From Paraphaeosphaeria minitans (taxonomy: Eukaryota > Ascomycota > Dothideomycetes > Pleosporales > Didymosphaeriaceae): 64,000 bases of DNA. The stretch covers positions 124,001 through 188,000 of the forward strand of contig WJXW01000016.1 in assembly GCA_015832175.1 (NCBI GenBank). The letters are read 5' to 3'. Each line of letters starts with the position of its first letter. The first letter of the stretch is position 1. Below, piece after piece: positions 34,978-46,724 of the stretch. A program made the translations under genes and the position numbers. The notes under the pieces were generated by a model. The model was not told the DNA's origin. It made no database searches and was given only the letters and a program-made list of their open reading frames with translations.

Positions 34978-36767
34978 ATGATCTCGCATACTGAAACTGC
35001 TTCGTTGCTCTTCCTTTCCATTGCCCTGTACAAGGTGGCCAATCTTGTTCGCTGGTACCGTGCAGCGAAGAAGACAGGCCTCCCAGTCGTCTTGACTCTG
35101 GCGCTCGAAACCGAGATCTGGGGCTACATTCTGACTCCAATCCTGCGCCATCGGTACAACGACTATCTCCTTCAGAATCGCGGCTGGCCGAGTTGGTGTC
35201 GGTTCATGATCAAAGACTGGGCGTGGGAAGACAAGCGACGAGCGCACGAAGAATACGGAGATGTGTTTCTTGTGGTGTCCCCTGAAGGCATGATCTGCTA
35301 TTCTGCAAACGCGTCTTTCAACCACGATGTCATGAACAGACGTTCGGAATTCACGAAGCCGCGGGACAAGTACAGTATGTGGAAAGGGTCAGCTTCCATC
35401 ACCTGGACAGGTGTAGCTAAGCATTTGCAGAGTTGCTCGAGCCCTACGGGCCCAACGTCGCCACGGCGGAAGGCAAGACTTACCGTTTCCACGTACGCAT
35501 CACCGCACCGCCCTTTGGAGACATGAGCGGCGCAAACGACCTCGTCTTCGCGGAGACTACCTCTCAAACGAAACGGCTCATCGAATCGTGGTCGTGTAAG
35601 CCATCCGACGAGCTTCAGTTTGACGTCAACGGGCTCACGCTGGCCGTGATATCGATGGCAGGCTTTGGGAAGCGGTTGGATTGGACGTCCAACCAGGATG
35701 ATTCTGCCAACATACCTCCCGGTTACGATCTCAGCTTCTTGAGGGCCATCAGCGATACCACGAGCTACATGACGGCCATCTTGCTGCTCCCTAAGTGGCT
35801 GCTACGGATTACCCCATTCAGATGCGCCGCCGTGGCACATGACAACCTAGACCGGTACATGCGGGAGATGATCCGAGCGGAGCGCAAACAGATACTTTCC
35901 GATGCTGCATACGAGTCGGCCTCGGCGCGCGGCAATTTGCTCACGTCCATTCTCAAGGCTTCAGCACTTGAAGGGGCCCAGAGTGCAACCGTCGGATCGT
36001 CCGCCCGTAAAGAAGCGTTCACCGAAGACGAGGTCATGGGCAATTTGTTCATCTACCTGCTAGCCGGATACGAAACAACAGCTAATGCCATACTGTACGG
36101 CCTCATCGTACTGGCACTTCGGCGGGACATACAGGCCGAATGCGTCGCAGAGGTCGACCGCATCTACGCGGAGGCCGCTGCCGAGTCGAGATCCACGTTG
36201 ACGTATGCAAAGGACTTCGACAAGCTACAATACCTCTACGGCTTCATGTACGAGACCTTCAGATTGTATCCCGGAGTTATCATGATCACCAAGATGGTCA
36301 ACAAGGACACGATCGTGGCGATCCCTGGCGATGGCAAGCAGGCATCACGAACGGTGATTCTGCCGCGTGAATGCCGAGTCTACCTCAACTCCACGGCCAC
36401 TCAGTACTCGAAATCCTACTGGCCCGACCCTGAGGCGCTGCAACCTCATCGCTGGAACAGGGTCGTTCGGCCCGATGGAACGGCGGAGAAAGACGGCAAG
36501 CATGCCGTCGTGGCGGCAGACAAGACGCGTCAGATGCGCGGCACGTTCATCACCTTCTCGGATGGCGCACGAGCTTGCCTTGGTCGGAAGTTTGCTCAGG
36601 CTGAGTACATTGCCTTTCTGGCAACACTTCTCCGGGAGTACGAAGTTGCGCTAGGAAGTGAGATGGATCGAGATCTGACCGAGAAGGACCTGAATTGGCG
36701 TTGCGCAGGTAAAGTGACGCTGGCCCCGAACGATCATGTTCGACTCAAGCTAGTCAAGCGCCGTTGA
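34978..36767 (+). CDS. Cytochrome P450, long type with one intron
   Basis: Exons 34978-35374 and 35431-36767, 577 residues, long for a fungal P450. The N-terminal hydrophobic anchor is short. I-helix A-G-Y-E-T-T-A-N is near 343, E-T-F-R near 406, and the haem loop F-S-D-G-A-R-A-C-L-G-R has its Cys near 514. The early R-I-T-A-P-P-F-G segment marks it as a different subfamily from the other three P450s here. The single intron (35375-35430; GTATGT donor, GCTAAG branch, GCAG acceptor) contrasts with the six-intron neighbour. Probably an ER-bound oxidase of the pathway; regiochemistry cannot be read from sequence. Confidence 0.9.
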
Positions 36768-37326
36768 CAGGAGTCTGTAGTCGCAGTTGTAGAGGCAACG
36801 GCATCAAGACAATGAATTGCAGTTGGGAGCCTGTGGGCGCCCGTCAGGTTGGAAGCCCGAAACGTCCCTGAACTTCGATTGCAAAGCACGCCTGGTGATT
36901 CGTCTTAACCCTGGTCTTTGCATTTACCGGTTGCATTGTGTCTACGTAGTCAATGCACGTGCAAGTCAGTACCAGTGCAGTAGAACTCGGTAGTTGGACC
37001 AGATTCGGGTGATGCTTACGGTCGGAACACGGGCAGGATCATGGCATGCACATTTCCAGCTTGGGACCACATCACCGGTTAGTGCAGTGAGGTACCACGG
37101 CCAATTCTTCCACAGACAAAACGTTACACTTCTCACGGTCACAGGTGGCACCATTCAACACAACCTTCCGCGTGTTTGTGAGCGAGTCACCCTACGGGAT
37201 CCTACCAACTCATGGGCGCTGAAGTCGACGCGTCCAGGCCATGGAGCAACAGCATCTTCACGCGCCTGAGCTCAACGCAAACCCGAAAAATTGCACAGAG
37301 AGTGCATCAGGCACTCCAGTACCGAG
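36768..37326. other. Intergenic between convergent P450 genes
   Basis: 3' regions of two convergent P450 genes. No gene supported; short open frames on both strands lack family motifs. Confidence 0.5.
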
Positions 37327-39101
37327 TCACGGACTTCCCTTTCTGCAGGCCTGGCCGTCTACCGATCGCCGCTTGAACAAAACCTTGATCGACGGATCAG
37401 GAGCGTTCTGCAGTTCAAACGCTAGGTTGGCAGGGCGCTCCACCCTCCCCGGCTCAAACTTGAAGTCGTAGTTCAACAGAATGTGCGCCATCACCATCTT
37501 GATCTCGAAACTGGCAAAAAATCGGCCTGAACAAGCGTGTTTGCCATAGCCCCATGCAAGATTGTGCGGATTGGTCGTCACGAAGCTGGGAGGCGCGGGC
37601 ACTCCTGGCGCGCATTCGTCCGACGGGATCCAGCGGAATCCATCAAACGTTTCTGGATCCTTGCACAAGGTCGGGTCGTTGGCAATTGCGTGTGAGGGAA
37701 CTCCAATCATGTTTCCCTTTGGGATGACCGTCCCATCGTGGAGCACCAAGTCCTTGTGAAGGAAACGCCCAAAGGTCACTGCAACACGCATCAGAGAAAA
37801 TCTAGCAGTATCGATCAGCGGTACACTCACTAAACACCAGAGGACTGACCCGCTGAGATTCTTTCATGAAGCTGTCCAACTTCAGGAGCTTGGCGAGACT
37901 CGCCTTGGTAAAGGTACCATCCGCAGCAAGGACATCCTTCACTTCGTTCCTCAGGGGCTCGACGTACTCGGGCCGGGCACACAGGTCGAAAATGAGATGT
38001 GCTGGAACACTTGCGCTGGTATGGATCGCTGCGAAAGAAACGACCAGGCCCGTGTAGGCCAGGAAGTTGGTGTCCCTATCGGCCCCACGTGCCCCGGTGT
38101 GCAGCATCTGCATGAGGTCGGTCGGTTTCTCGTCACTCTCCGACAACTGCCTGCGTTCGGCCAGGATCGGCTTGATGAACCTGCGAGCTACCGCGATGTG
38201 GTGCCGCACGGCCTTCATTTCGGCAATGAACCATTGCGCAAACGGCCGGGTCCAGGATGGGTACTGCTTTAGTCGCTGTGCAGCGTGCCAGGTAGCGTGG
38301 GTGAATGAAAGACTCGTGTCCAGCCATTCCAGATTTCGAGAAAGCTGCGTCCCGCCAATCATTCGGCCCGAGGCCTGGGCGATTATCTGAGTGACCATGG
38401 AAACGACCGGGATAGGTGTCCAATCTTCGCATGGGGGGATGACGCGCGCAGCAGCGATCCTGATCTCGTCCTCGACGTGCGGTAGTACTGCCGCTACCGG
38501 ATCGTTAGACAGAATGTCGTGAGTGCACAGGACGACAACCTACGTAGACTTGGATTCAGTTGATGCTTGACGACCCGAGGGTGCAGGTTCCAGCGTTTTC
38601 CAATGGTAGTGTATTCGCCTTCGAACATCTAGCACTGGTGAGCCGGGAACGCACTCGCGATCTGCATACGTACCTCGGTGAAGCTTCCCAAAAAGTCCGC
38701 GCAATCATCTGGGGCATTCTTCAACTCGTTCAGGTACCTGGTTGGTATCATAAGCCTATCGCAGTCCGGTCCGGGAACGTAGTAGAAGCCGCCATTGGTC
38801 TATGATCTGTTAGAACGCTGCGATGGCCCAGTGAAAGCCCCCAATGGGATGAATCCACGCATACCGTTTCGTACCCTTCCACCAGCATCTCGGCCGCATG
38901 AGTCTGATATCGCCGGCGAGCTTCTGCCAACGAGCGCGCGCCATTGGCCAAGCCAGTGTACGGAGCGCCTGGAAACAGGCACGGTTTCCTCGTTCGAAAC
39001 CAAGCAGAATACAGAATCGACGCGACAACGCTGACCAAAAGGATGAACGAGATGTGATCGTGTGAGACTGAGCCAGCACTAGCGGTGCGGAACGAAGCCA
39101 T
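37327..39101 (-). CDS. Cytochrome P450 of the gibberellin/indole-diterpene P450 type
   Basis: Exons 39101-38865, 38799-38674, 38628-38544, 38493-37831 and 37778-37327; 520 residues. N-terminal helix (~20-40) then proline-rich hinge. I-helix A-A-I-H-T-S-A (His in place of the usual acidic residue) near 305; K helix E-S-Q-R near 358; haem loop A-W-G-Y-G-K-H-A-C-S-G-R-F-F, Cys near 452. The A-x-x-H-T-S I-helix and G-K-H-A-C haem loop are features of P450s acting on terpenoid skeletons in gibberellin and indole-diterpene pathways. It is transcribed in the same direction as the terpene synthase (939 bp upstream). An exact TCG-N5-CGA site lies 306 bp ahead of its start. Confidence 0.9.
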
Positions 39102-40039
39102 GTCGTGGTGCCCGCCTCGGTCTCTGACGTTCGGAACCGTTATCACCATGTCGCAACAGCAGCGCCTACCGACCAAATGGCAAGGGCCCACCGGAAACCC
39201 TATGGCAGCCCTTTGCCGGCACCTTACTTGATAGGCCAAGCTTCTTCGTGGCTTCGGGGATACTGTTTCGAGACGAGCGAAATGCCATGCTGCTTTAGGC
39301 AACCATTTCGTAACTCCGAAATGGGGGACGTGGGGAAGTATGCTCTCGCGTGAAATGGGAGCCGGCCATTGTCTCATCCGTGACAACACCGGGCGATTGA
39401 CGGTGATCGTTGGCCGACTGTCAACTTCACGTCAGGTTGGGATGCCGGGAGCTCGCGTTCATTGCGGGGTCGCCAAATCGCACAACACTTTGGTGCCTAA
39501 CAATCAAGCGAGGTGAATATGGTGATTGATCGGTAACTGCGCATGTGTCGGGGATGAGCACGCTCTGAAAGTTCCCCGTCTTTCAAGCGATCCTCAACTA
39601 GTCCCAGCTGGATTAGGATGGATGGCATTGTAGGTGGTTAAGCATGTGTAGCTTTGGACAAGACTTTGTGTAATAGGTAAGGGAGGACGTGCATTCGTCT
39701 CCATTCCCGAAGGTGATTTCCGGCTAGTCTACAGGAAGGCGCATGAAGGGTAGGAGCTAAAGCAAGCTCTGGATGACTGGTCGTGAACGAGGCTGGGTTG
39801 TTGGGGGATGCGTTGAGACCGCGGACTTGTGCGTGTACTGTTGTAAAATGTCTTTTGATGCAACGTCCTCACCCTTCATGTGAAGCCTTGTGGACAATCC
39901 CAACGAACGAGAGAGATGAAATTGCATTCTATGTACCTAGGGCACTCCAGGCTCGCATGAGTCGTGGTCCAGCCATTCCCGCAAAAGTCCACACAGGCAG
40001 CCAGCAACCTTTTGGGCAGCTGCAGTGCCGCAAATCTCC
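39102..40039. other. Intergenic, promoter of the minus-strand P450
   Basis: 938 bp with no supported gene. It should contain the P450 promoter and the terpene synthase 3' region. The candidate regulator site at 39407-39417 lies here. Confidence 0.5.
39407..39417. promoter_or_regulatory. Candidate AflR-type binding site TCG-N5-CGA
   Basis: TCGTTGGCCGA, an exact match to the 11-bp palindromic site bound by AflR. It is 306 bp upstream of the P450 start on the minus strand. It is the only exact match I found by eye in the cluster's promoters. A TCG-N5-CGA is expected by chance about once per 4 kb, so on its own this is weak evidence. Confidence 0.3.
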
Positions 40040-41131
40040 TCATTGCACATTGGTATCGCCAATACTGTGATATCTCTTCGTCTCCCTGCTCCAGAGCTCG
40101 TTTCCACTCATCTGATACTCCAGCCCCTTGCAGTACGTGAGCACTTCTTCACGGTAACCCTCGTCACGCAGTTTATCGAACATGTCCAGATGCACGAGCT
40201 CCCACTCGCGACACATGGGCCAGAGCACGCGCTTTGCTGCTTCGGTATTCAACGTGGCTCCATGCATCATGACTTGAACGGAGGAGCAAAGAACGGATCC
40301 TTCCTCGGACGAGTCGACCGATTGCTTGAGCTCCTTGTCCCAACTGTAAATGTCGTTTACGACCGAAATGTGCTTGGAGCAGTTCAGGTCCAACGGCTTT
40401 ACATCTTCAAGCTCTGCGCTGGTCAATTCGAGCTTCATGACAAATCGCATGAGTGCCGAAAGGAGCCTTGTGGGTTGTGAGTAGCCGTTGCGCCTTCTAG
40501 CCGGCGTGGAATGTACTCACGCCTTGCCAACGTCTCGCTCACGATACTCGAGGTACTCTCCAAAGTCCATGACGTTCTTGCGCCTCGGATCCGTCTGCGC
40601 CCGCATGAACGTGAAGACCGGCTCGAGGATCTCATCCGCCAGCTTGCGATCGAACGCCCTCATGCTCTCCCAGAGGTCGTGCGTAATCCACTCGACGGGT
40701 ACGTTGCGATCCGGGAGCACGTCGCCACGGGAGATTGGCATCAGCTTCTCGTTGTAGGCACGTCCGTCCTCGAGCGACATGTCCTCGAGCAAATCTGTGC
40801 AGTGTCAGGCTGAAGACATGTTGGTCGTACAGTCTGCCATACCATCGATGAGGAATAGCAGTGTCAAAAGACGACATCCGAAATGGATACGATCGTTCAA
40901 GGCTTCCGGGTAGTAGCAGCAGGTAACCCGGCTGAAACCAGCGGCTCGGAACTTCTGGACAGCCCGATCATCGGGGAAGGGCCAGTGCTTGATGAAGTAC
41001 CCGTCAACCTCTTTGGTGATTCGCGGCTCAAGAGGGTGGCACTTCGGCTCGAGGTAAGGCGCGGGCGGCTCCTGCCTTGGGTTCGGTTGGTTCCCGCTCG
41101 CTTTCTTCGCTGGGATGCTTTTGGCTGTCAT
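40040..41131 (-). CDS. Aristolochene-synthase-like sesquiterpene cyclase
   Basis: Exons 41131-40843, 40794-40521 and 40466-40040; 329 residues, the usual length for this enzyme. The first metal-binding motif reads D-D-L-L-E (residues 96-100). The second, N-D-I-Y-S-W-D-K-E (225-233), is an intact NSE triad. The C-terminal R-Y pair is at 319-320. The G-D-V-L-P-D-R...P-V-E-W-I and D-L-W-E-S-M-R-A segments after the first motif are characteristic of fungal aristolochene synthases. It should cyclise farnesyl diphosphate (Mg2+-dependent, cytosolic) to an eremophilane-type hydrocarbon. The first intron falls inside the codon of Asp97. The chosen ATG fits the family length; an in-frame ATG at 41224 would add 31 mostly hydrophobic residues. 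It is the core enzyme of the cluster. Product identity is inferred from family resemblance. Confidence 0.92.
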
Positions 41132-41561
41132 GTTGACAGGGACGAGACGATAGATGAGGCTCGTCGTCAGAGAGATTCCGGTGATGATGCCAAAGATTCG
41201 GGTGAATGGCGAGAAGGAGGACATTTCAAGTAGTTGTTGGTGCCTTTGTCTATCGCGAAGGGCCCACATGTATGCTATCAGCGTAAGGAGGAAGACTTTT
41301 GACGTCTTAACCCAAGCCCTGAGAGTTTCGGAGCTCTGTTTCCTCACGATACTTGATGATAGCCATTGTCAAGATCAGCCCGAAGTCGGTGATTACTTCA
41401 TTGAGAACAACACTTCTCGGATCGTGTTTTCCTGCACGCAAAGGACTCGTTCGGGATTCCGTGATGGGACCTGGATGAAACGTGATCAACGTCCGGACAT
41501 CGCCATTAGTGGCCACTTGCAGAAGTGCTTCGCCTTTGAGCGTTTCCTTGATTCGACTATT

Positions 41562-42525
41562 CTATGCAATCTCCCGGGTGTCCGTGAGTTTCTGCTGAAA
41601 CGCGGTCATCTCTGTTGGGTAGCGACCCATCCACTCCGTTCTCAAGGAAGCGATGGGCTCTTCCATTTCCGTATAGGTATCCCCCAGCGTCAAAACAACG
41701 CGCCCATTCCAACGGCCCTCCCTTTCGATCATCTCGTCGGTGTCTCTGCCGTACCCTTCCACCTGTCGAGCTTGTCTAGCCGTCGCAGAGTATGCTATGG
41801 CCAAGCCCGCGTGATGGGCACTGGACACCGGTGCACCGGCGTCCATGATTGGTTTAGCCAGATCTTTCGGTAGCAGCCGTGATACGGTCGCTGCTGGAGC
41901 CACTGCATTGATCGTAGCGTCGTGGGAGAGCAGAATCGTACTTCTGAGGGCCCTCACGAGGCCGATCAGTCCGAGCTTAGTGGCCGAGTAGACTGGGAGA
42001 CTGTGCTCAGGACTGTAAGCCGTCGCGCTCGAGGTGATGACAATGCTGCCTCCTTGTCCCTGGCTGCGAAATGCGGAGAGGGCGAGCTTGATGAGGTTGA
42101 TGACGGAGCGGAAGTTGACTTCCAGTACTTTGTAGTTGGGTTCCAATAGCTGGCCCGACTCGGAGAAAGTGTCGGTGGTCAGGTCAAACCCCTGACTGAC
42201 TCCAGCATTGGCGACGACAATGTCCACGTGACCGATGTCATTGAACGCTTTCAGCAAGCTTGACCAGGAAGTGACGTCGCATAAGGCATGTTGGAGATTC
42301 GGTGGACTTCGGTTATCTGATTCATGCGGTGGCGTAATGTCCAGGGCGTGAACCGTCGCATTGCGGTGGGCGAAAATCTTAGCAGCCGCCAAACCAATCC
42401 CAGACGCGGCCCCTGCATGCTGTTATGGCCAATGTTTCCAAACTGGAGTCACACTTACCGGTGATGACCACAATCTTCCCGCTAAGGTCAGGGATGTCGC
42501 TATCCGTGATAGTGAGAGACGTCAT
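41562..42525 (-). CDS. Classical short-chain dehydrogenase/reductase
   Basis: Exons 42525-42459 and 42412-41562, 305 residues. T-G-A-A-S-G-I-G (22-29) is completed across the 46-nt intron (GTAAGT donor, CATAAC branch, GCAG acceptor). Asp47 after the second strand predicts NAD+ use. N-A-G is at 91-93, Ser151, Tyr164 and Lys168 form the catalytic set. The C-terminal ~80 residues are longer than in the smallest SDRs. It is likely an alcohol dehydrogenase for a P450-made hydroxyl group. It lies between the terpene cyclase and the second FAD oxidase, all on the minus strand. Confidence 0.9.
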
Positions 42526-42960
42526 ACGGGCGGACACTTCAAAACTCCAAAGTCAGGACTTCGTAGATTGTGCTTCTGAATGGATGACTTGCTTAACTTC
42601 TATTCCTCTTGCTTTCGGTGATTTCCTGTTTTGGAGTCATCGCAATCTACCCAATCTCATCATAGCTGTCGAACGCATCTTAGACTCCGTTCTTGGATCC
42701 GGAGCTACGCGCGACACATCTGCGACAATTGGACCAAATCATGGTTCACGAAACGTAGCTATCTGCGCATCCCATATCTCCAGTCCCATTCGTAAAGACC
42801 GATCCATGATGTGAGCCGAGAGGCGGGCCCACTTGCACGTCCCGAACAAGCGCACACGAATCCCGACGACGCAGGTAGCAAGTAGAACCCCCTCGTTGCC
42901 ATCCTGCTACCGAAAGTGGAGACTAGCGTACTGTATTTCGGTACAACAGACACGAGCTAT
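42526..42960. other. Intergenic, SDR promoter region
   Basis: 435 bp between the SDR start and the 3' end of the FAD oxidase. No gene seen and no exact TCG-N5-CGA site. Confidence 0.5.
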
Positions 42961-44732
42961 TCACTGTAGTTTGAATCCCGGTACCAGACGCTGAAAGACC
43001 TGATCAGGGTCGTATCTCTTGCTTATCTCCCTCAGCCGTGGCAAGCTCTTCCCGTACCCATAAGTTTCAAACGGCGATTGCCCAACCCCGGCATCGTTCA
43101 AGAACTTGAATGGGTGGTGTAGACCTTCTGCCAGTGCTTGCTGATCTATCACCGCCTCGAGCTGCCGGGCCCAAGTGCCCAATATGGCATCATCCTCCGG
43201 CCGCTCCCAGTAGGCGTATAGGAGAATCACTGAGGATGACGTTAGCCGTCACAACCACGTCCATTCGGTGATCGTACCACTGAATGCGCCTTTTCCGGGA
43301 TCGAGATCCAAAGCATCACCACCTGACGACCTGGATGCCTCGAGTAGGCTCGTTGTGATGGGCTGCACCCCCGTTCCGACGGAACACCGAACGTTGGCCA
43401 GGATCCTCTTCGTGGTAGCCACGAGACAATCGTGAACGAGGTCCATGGTGCGGTTGCCGATTTTCAGGGAAGTGCTGCGGAAAAGCGTTCTGGAAAGACG
43501 TCAGACCATCGCATGTCACCCGCTGAGGGGCCTACCTTTTATCGCGCGCGCTGTATACACTTGTCGGCGCTACTAGAGAGAGAAACTTCTGATGGGAAAG
43601 ATTGCTGAACAGAGCTGGGATCTCCTTGAACCGTTCCATGGAACGTGTATCGTGCTCGCTGGAGACAAGCATCGCCCCGGTGGTCAGCGTACCGGAGGCA
43701 TCAATCTCCATGTTTGACATGATCGCTGCTATCGGGTCGTTGGGCCCAGTCTTCCGAGACATGAACTCCGTCTGGGCACCCAGGGCGGCCTGCGTATGCT
43801 CGGGACCCCACGTCACAGCGCCACCCCAGACCTTCTCCTCCGCGTATACTTTGATATCGTAACGGAGCACGATCCCAAAATTGTTGGATCCTCCTTTTAG
43901 CGCCCAAAACAAATCTGGATGGGACCTGTGGTTGGCGCTTACGATTTCCCCGCTCGCCAAAAGCACCTCGAAGTTGACCACGTTGTTTGCAGCGAAGCCA
44001 TACTTGCCGCTCAGAAAGGAGATCCCACCGCCAAGAATCAGTGAGCTGCCAACTCCGAGCACACGTCCGCCCACCGCAGTCAAGTCATGCGGTGCCAAGT
44101 ACTCGTAGATATCTTTCCAGGTGTGAGCGGCTCCGGCGGCCAGGTAAGGGACTTCGAACTCGTTTGGCAGGGGCACAAGCCGTAGCCCGGTCAGTCTTGT
44201 CGTGCCGATGAGAACGCCATCGCCGTCCACTGATGCGTGGCCAGGAACTGGCATATGCCCGCCGCTTCGTATCGAAAACGGAACATTATTCCTGGCCATC
44301 ATGGGTACGGCATCCGTTAACTGCTGGGGCGAGGAAGGAACAAATACGGCTGAAGGTCTGAGCCATGCAGCTTGAGACCACATGGCTGAAGTGAAAAATC
44401 AACACAGTTTACATTGATGAACAGTTCCAAGATGCATCAGTACGAGGTCTCAAGAGAATCTTACCTTCGGTCTCAGCCTTGTATACATCGCTACCAGGGC
44501 CATGCATGTGAAATGGGAATCTTTGAAACAACGAGTCGACCTTCGTTGAATTCGTCGTCTTCACCGTACCCAGAGATGTGGCGGTCGGCGTCGGCGTCAT
44601 GATCCTTCGTGGAGTGCCTTTGCGTGCAAGAGGCCGTGGCCTCGGTGTGAAACACTGTCTCCAGATATCACTCAAGGCAATCGACCCGGCAAGGACACAA
44701 ACACAAAACAAAAACTCGTTGACCTTCAGCAT
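42961..44732 (-). CDS. BBE-like FAD-linked oxidoreductase, copy 2
   Basis: Exons 44732-44465, 44385-43536, 43489-43278 and 43229-42961; 532 residues. An N-terminal hydrophobic segment (residues ~5-20) acts as signal or anchor, followed by a Pro/Thr-rich linker. The FAD domain carries R-S-G-G-H (His133, flavin attachment) and G-V-G-S-S-L-I-L-G-G-G. The BBE C-terminus ends Y-D-P-D-Q-V-F-Q. The first intron falls in the same place and phase (before A-M-W-S-Q-A-A-W) as in copy 1 (A-L-W-D-Q-A-A-W), but copy 2 has two more introns, and copy 1 has more glycosylation sites. It is divergent from the P450 at 44980 with 247 bp between starts. Such oxidases desaturate or oxidise alcohols in terpenoid and alkaloid pathways. 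Confidence 0.9.
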
Positions 44733-44979
44733 ACTGCGAGTTGCTGTAAATCACTAGCGTGTTCGTTTTGAGTGACTCGGAGAAACGGGTCGTAGACCAG
44801 GCGGCCATTGCCGTTGGTGAAAACCGGCTTCGTTTTCGGGAGGCGGCCACCACCAGATCAGGAAACTCCGAACCCCGAAGCTGCAGTACAGGGTGCCGAG
44901 AACGTTGTCCGTGCTGCAGCATGTGGATTTCGCTACCGTATCCTCACCATTTACCGCTCACAGTGGTTCATACGTCGAG
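44733..44979. promoter_or_regulatory. Bidirectional promoter, FAD oxidase and P450
   Basis: 247 bp separate the two divergent starts, so regulation is probably shared. Near matches to TCG-N5-CGA occur (for example TCGTTTTCGGG near 44830), but no exact site was found. Confidence 0.45.
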
Positions 44980-46724
44980 ATGAAGTGCAACGACGAGGAT
45001 GTGCTCTGGCCTGCACTGAAGGTCGCGTTGATACCAACCATAATAGCTGTGCGTCTCCTGCATGACTTCGTAGCGTTCCTAACGGTTGCCAGATCGCCGT
45101 ATACCAATCGTTCTTCCTGTTTCGCCTCCGATACCTGCACCCGTTGGCACGGTTCCCGGGACCCGCGCTGGCTGCCATCAGTAATCTACCGTACTCGAAA
45201 TCCTATCTCGGTGGACGGCAGCCCTACGAGGTCCTCACCTTGCACGAAAAGTACGGGCCAGTTGTGAGAACCGCGCCAAACGAGCTGTCGTTCTCGGCAC
45301 CGGAGGCATGGCGTGACATCTATGGCCAGCGCAACGGACATAAGCCATTCGTCAAATCCGAATTCTATGCCGGCGGCAGCTTCGCAAACCAGGCTTCTTC
45401 GATCGTGACGGAGCGTGACCCAACCAAGCACCGCGACATGAGAAAGTATCTTGCCAACGCTTTTTCCGACCGGTCGCTCAAGGAGCAAGAGCACCTGATT
45501 GCAAGGGTCATAGACACGTTCGTGGACCAGATCGGCACACACGGGCGCGATGGGATCAACCTCACGACATGGTTCAATCTCATGACGTTCGACGTGATTG
45601 GCGAGCTCGCTTTTGGGAAGTCCTTCGGCGGGGTAGAGAGTGGCAAGGTGCACGAGTGGATCGCGGTTGTGCTTGCTTCCATGGGACAAGCCTCGTTCAA
45701 CGACACTTTGGTGCGTTTCCCATGGCTTGGGAAACTATACATGCGAGTTCGTCCAGGCTGGTTGAAGAACCTGACGGAAGGATCAAGGGTACACGAAACG
45801 TACACGTTGGATCTCGTCCGAAAGTAAGGATCCAATCCAGAGCGTAGGGTGGATACTGACAGAACAGACGGACCGAAGCCAAGTCTGACAGGAAAGACTT
45901 CATGACGAGCATCCTCGAGAGCCGAGACGAATATGCAATCTCCGACATCCAGCTGGCAGCGCATGCTTCCGACTTCGTGTACGTGTGCGTCTAAAGTGAA
46001 GGCGTCGGCTGACGTCTCGTCAAGGATTGCCGGCAGCGAAACAACTGCAACCTGCCTTGCCACTATCATGTACTATGTTTTACACGCTCCAGCCATCGAA
46101 GCAAAGATGCGACAGGAGATCTGTTCCTCTTTCGCAACATACGACGCCATCGATGCGAACGCTGCAGGGAGACTATCCTACCTTCATGCAGTGTGTCTCG
46201 AGGCTCTCCGTGTCTATGCTCCACTTCCACTCGGACTTCCCAGAATAGTCCCAGCAGGTGGCGACACGATCGACGGCGAATATGTTCCGGAAGGGGTGAG
46301 TTGCGCGCTGGTTTCGTCCTCAACTTGAGCTGACACGCTAGACTACGGTGTACGTGAGCCCTTTTGCGGCAAGCATGAGCTCGAGGAATTTCGATGAACC
46401 ATGGGAATTCCGGCCAGAGCGGTGGTTGGACGCGACCAAAGCCGACATCACAGATGGAAGCCAGCCCTTCTCCATCGGCACGCGCACATGCTTGGGGCGA
46501 TCGTGAGTTCCACTTGTTTCAACCCACACTGTCGTGGGTACGTTTGGCGCTAACAACACGCGAGGCTTGCCTGGATGGAACTGCACACGTGTCTGGCGAA
46601 GATGTTCTACCGATACGATTTCGAACTCCTAAGCACAAAGGTCGACTGGCAGAGAGACTCGGAGATGCATCTGCTGTGGAAGAAGCCAGATCTCATCGTC
46701 CGGGTTCATCCGAAGCCTATGTAA
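44980..46724 (+). CDS. Cytochrome P450 (copy B of a paralogous pair)
   Basis: Exons 44980-45048, 45093-45823, 45868-45978, 46025-46295, 46342-46502 and 46565-46724; 500 residues. A short hydrophobic anchor is followed by H-P-L-A-R-F-P-G-P. The I-helix A-G-S-E-T-T-A (~305) is assembled across an intron ending TCAAG. The K helix carries E-A-L-R (~361). Haem loop F-S-I-G-T-R-T-C-L-G-R, Cys near 443. Sequence pattern and the last two exons (161 and 160 nt, same phases) match the P450 at 32442-34302, pointing to duplication inside the cluster with later intron change. It is the last recognisable cluster gene on this side. Confidence 0.9.

Noticed and set aside
34590..35325. Minus-strand frames of 150 and 186 codons
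   Set aside because: They run antisense to the first exon of the single-intron P450 and its promoter. No family pattern.
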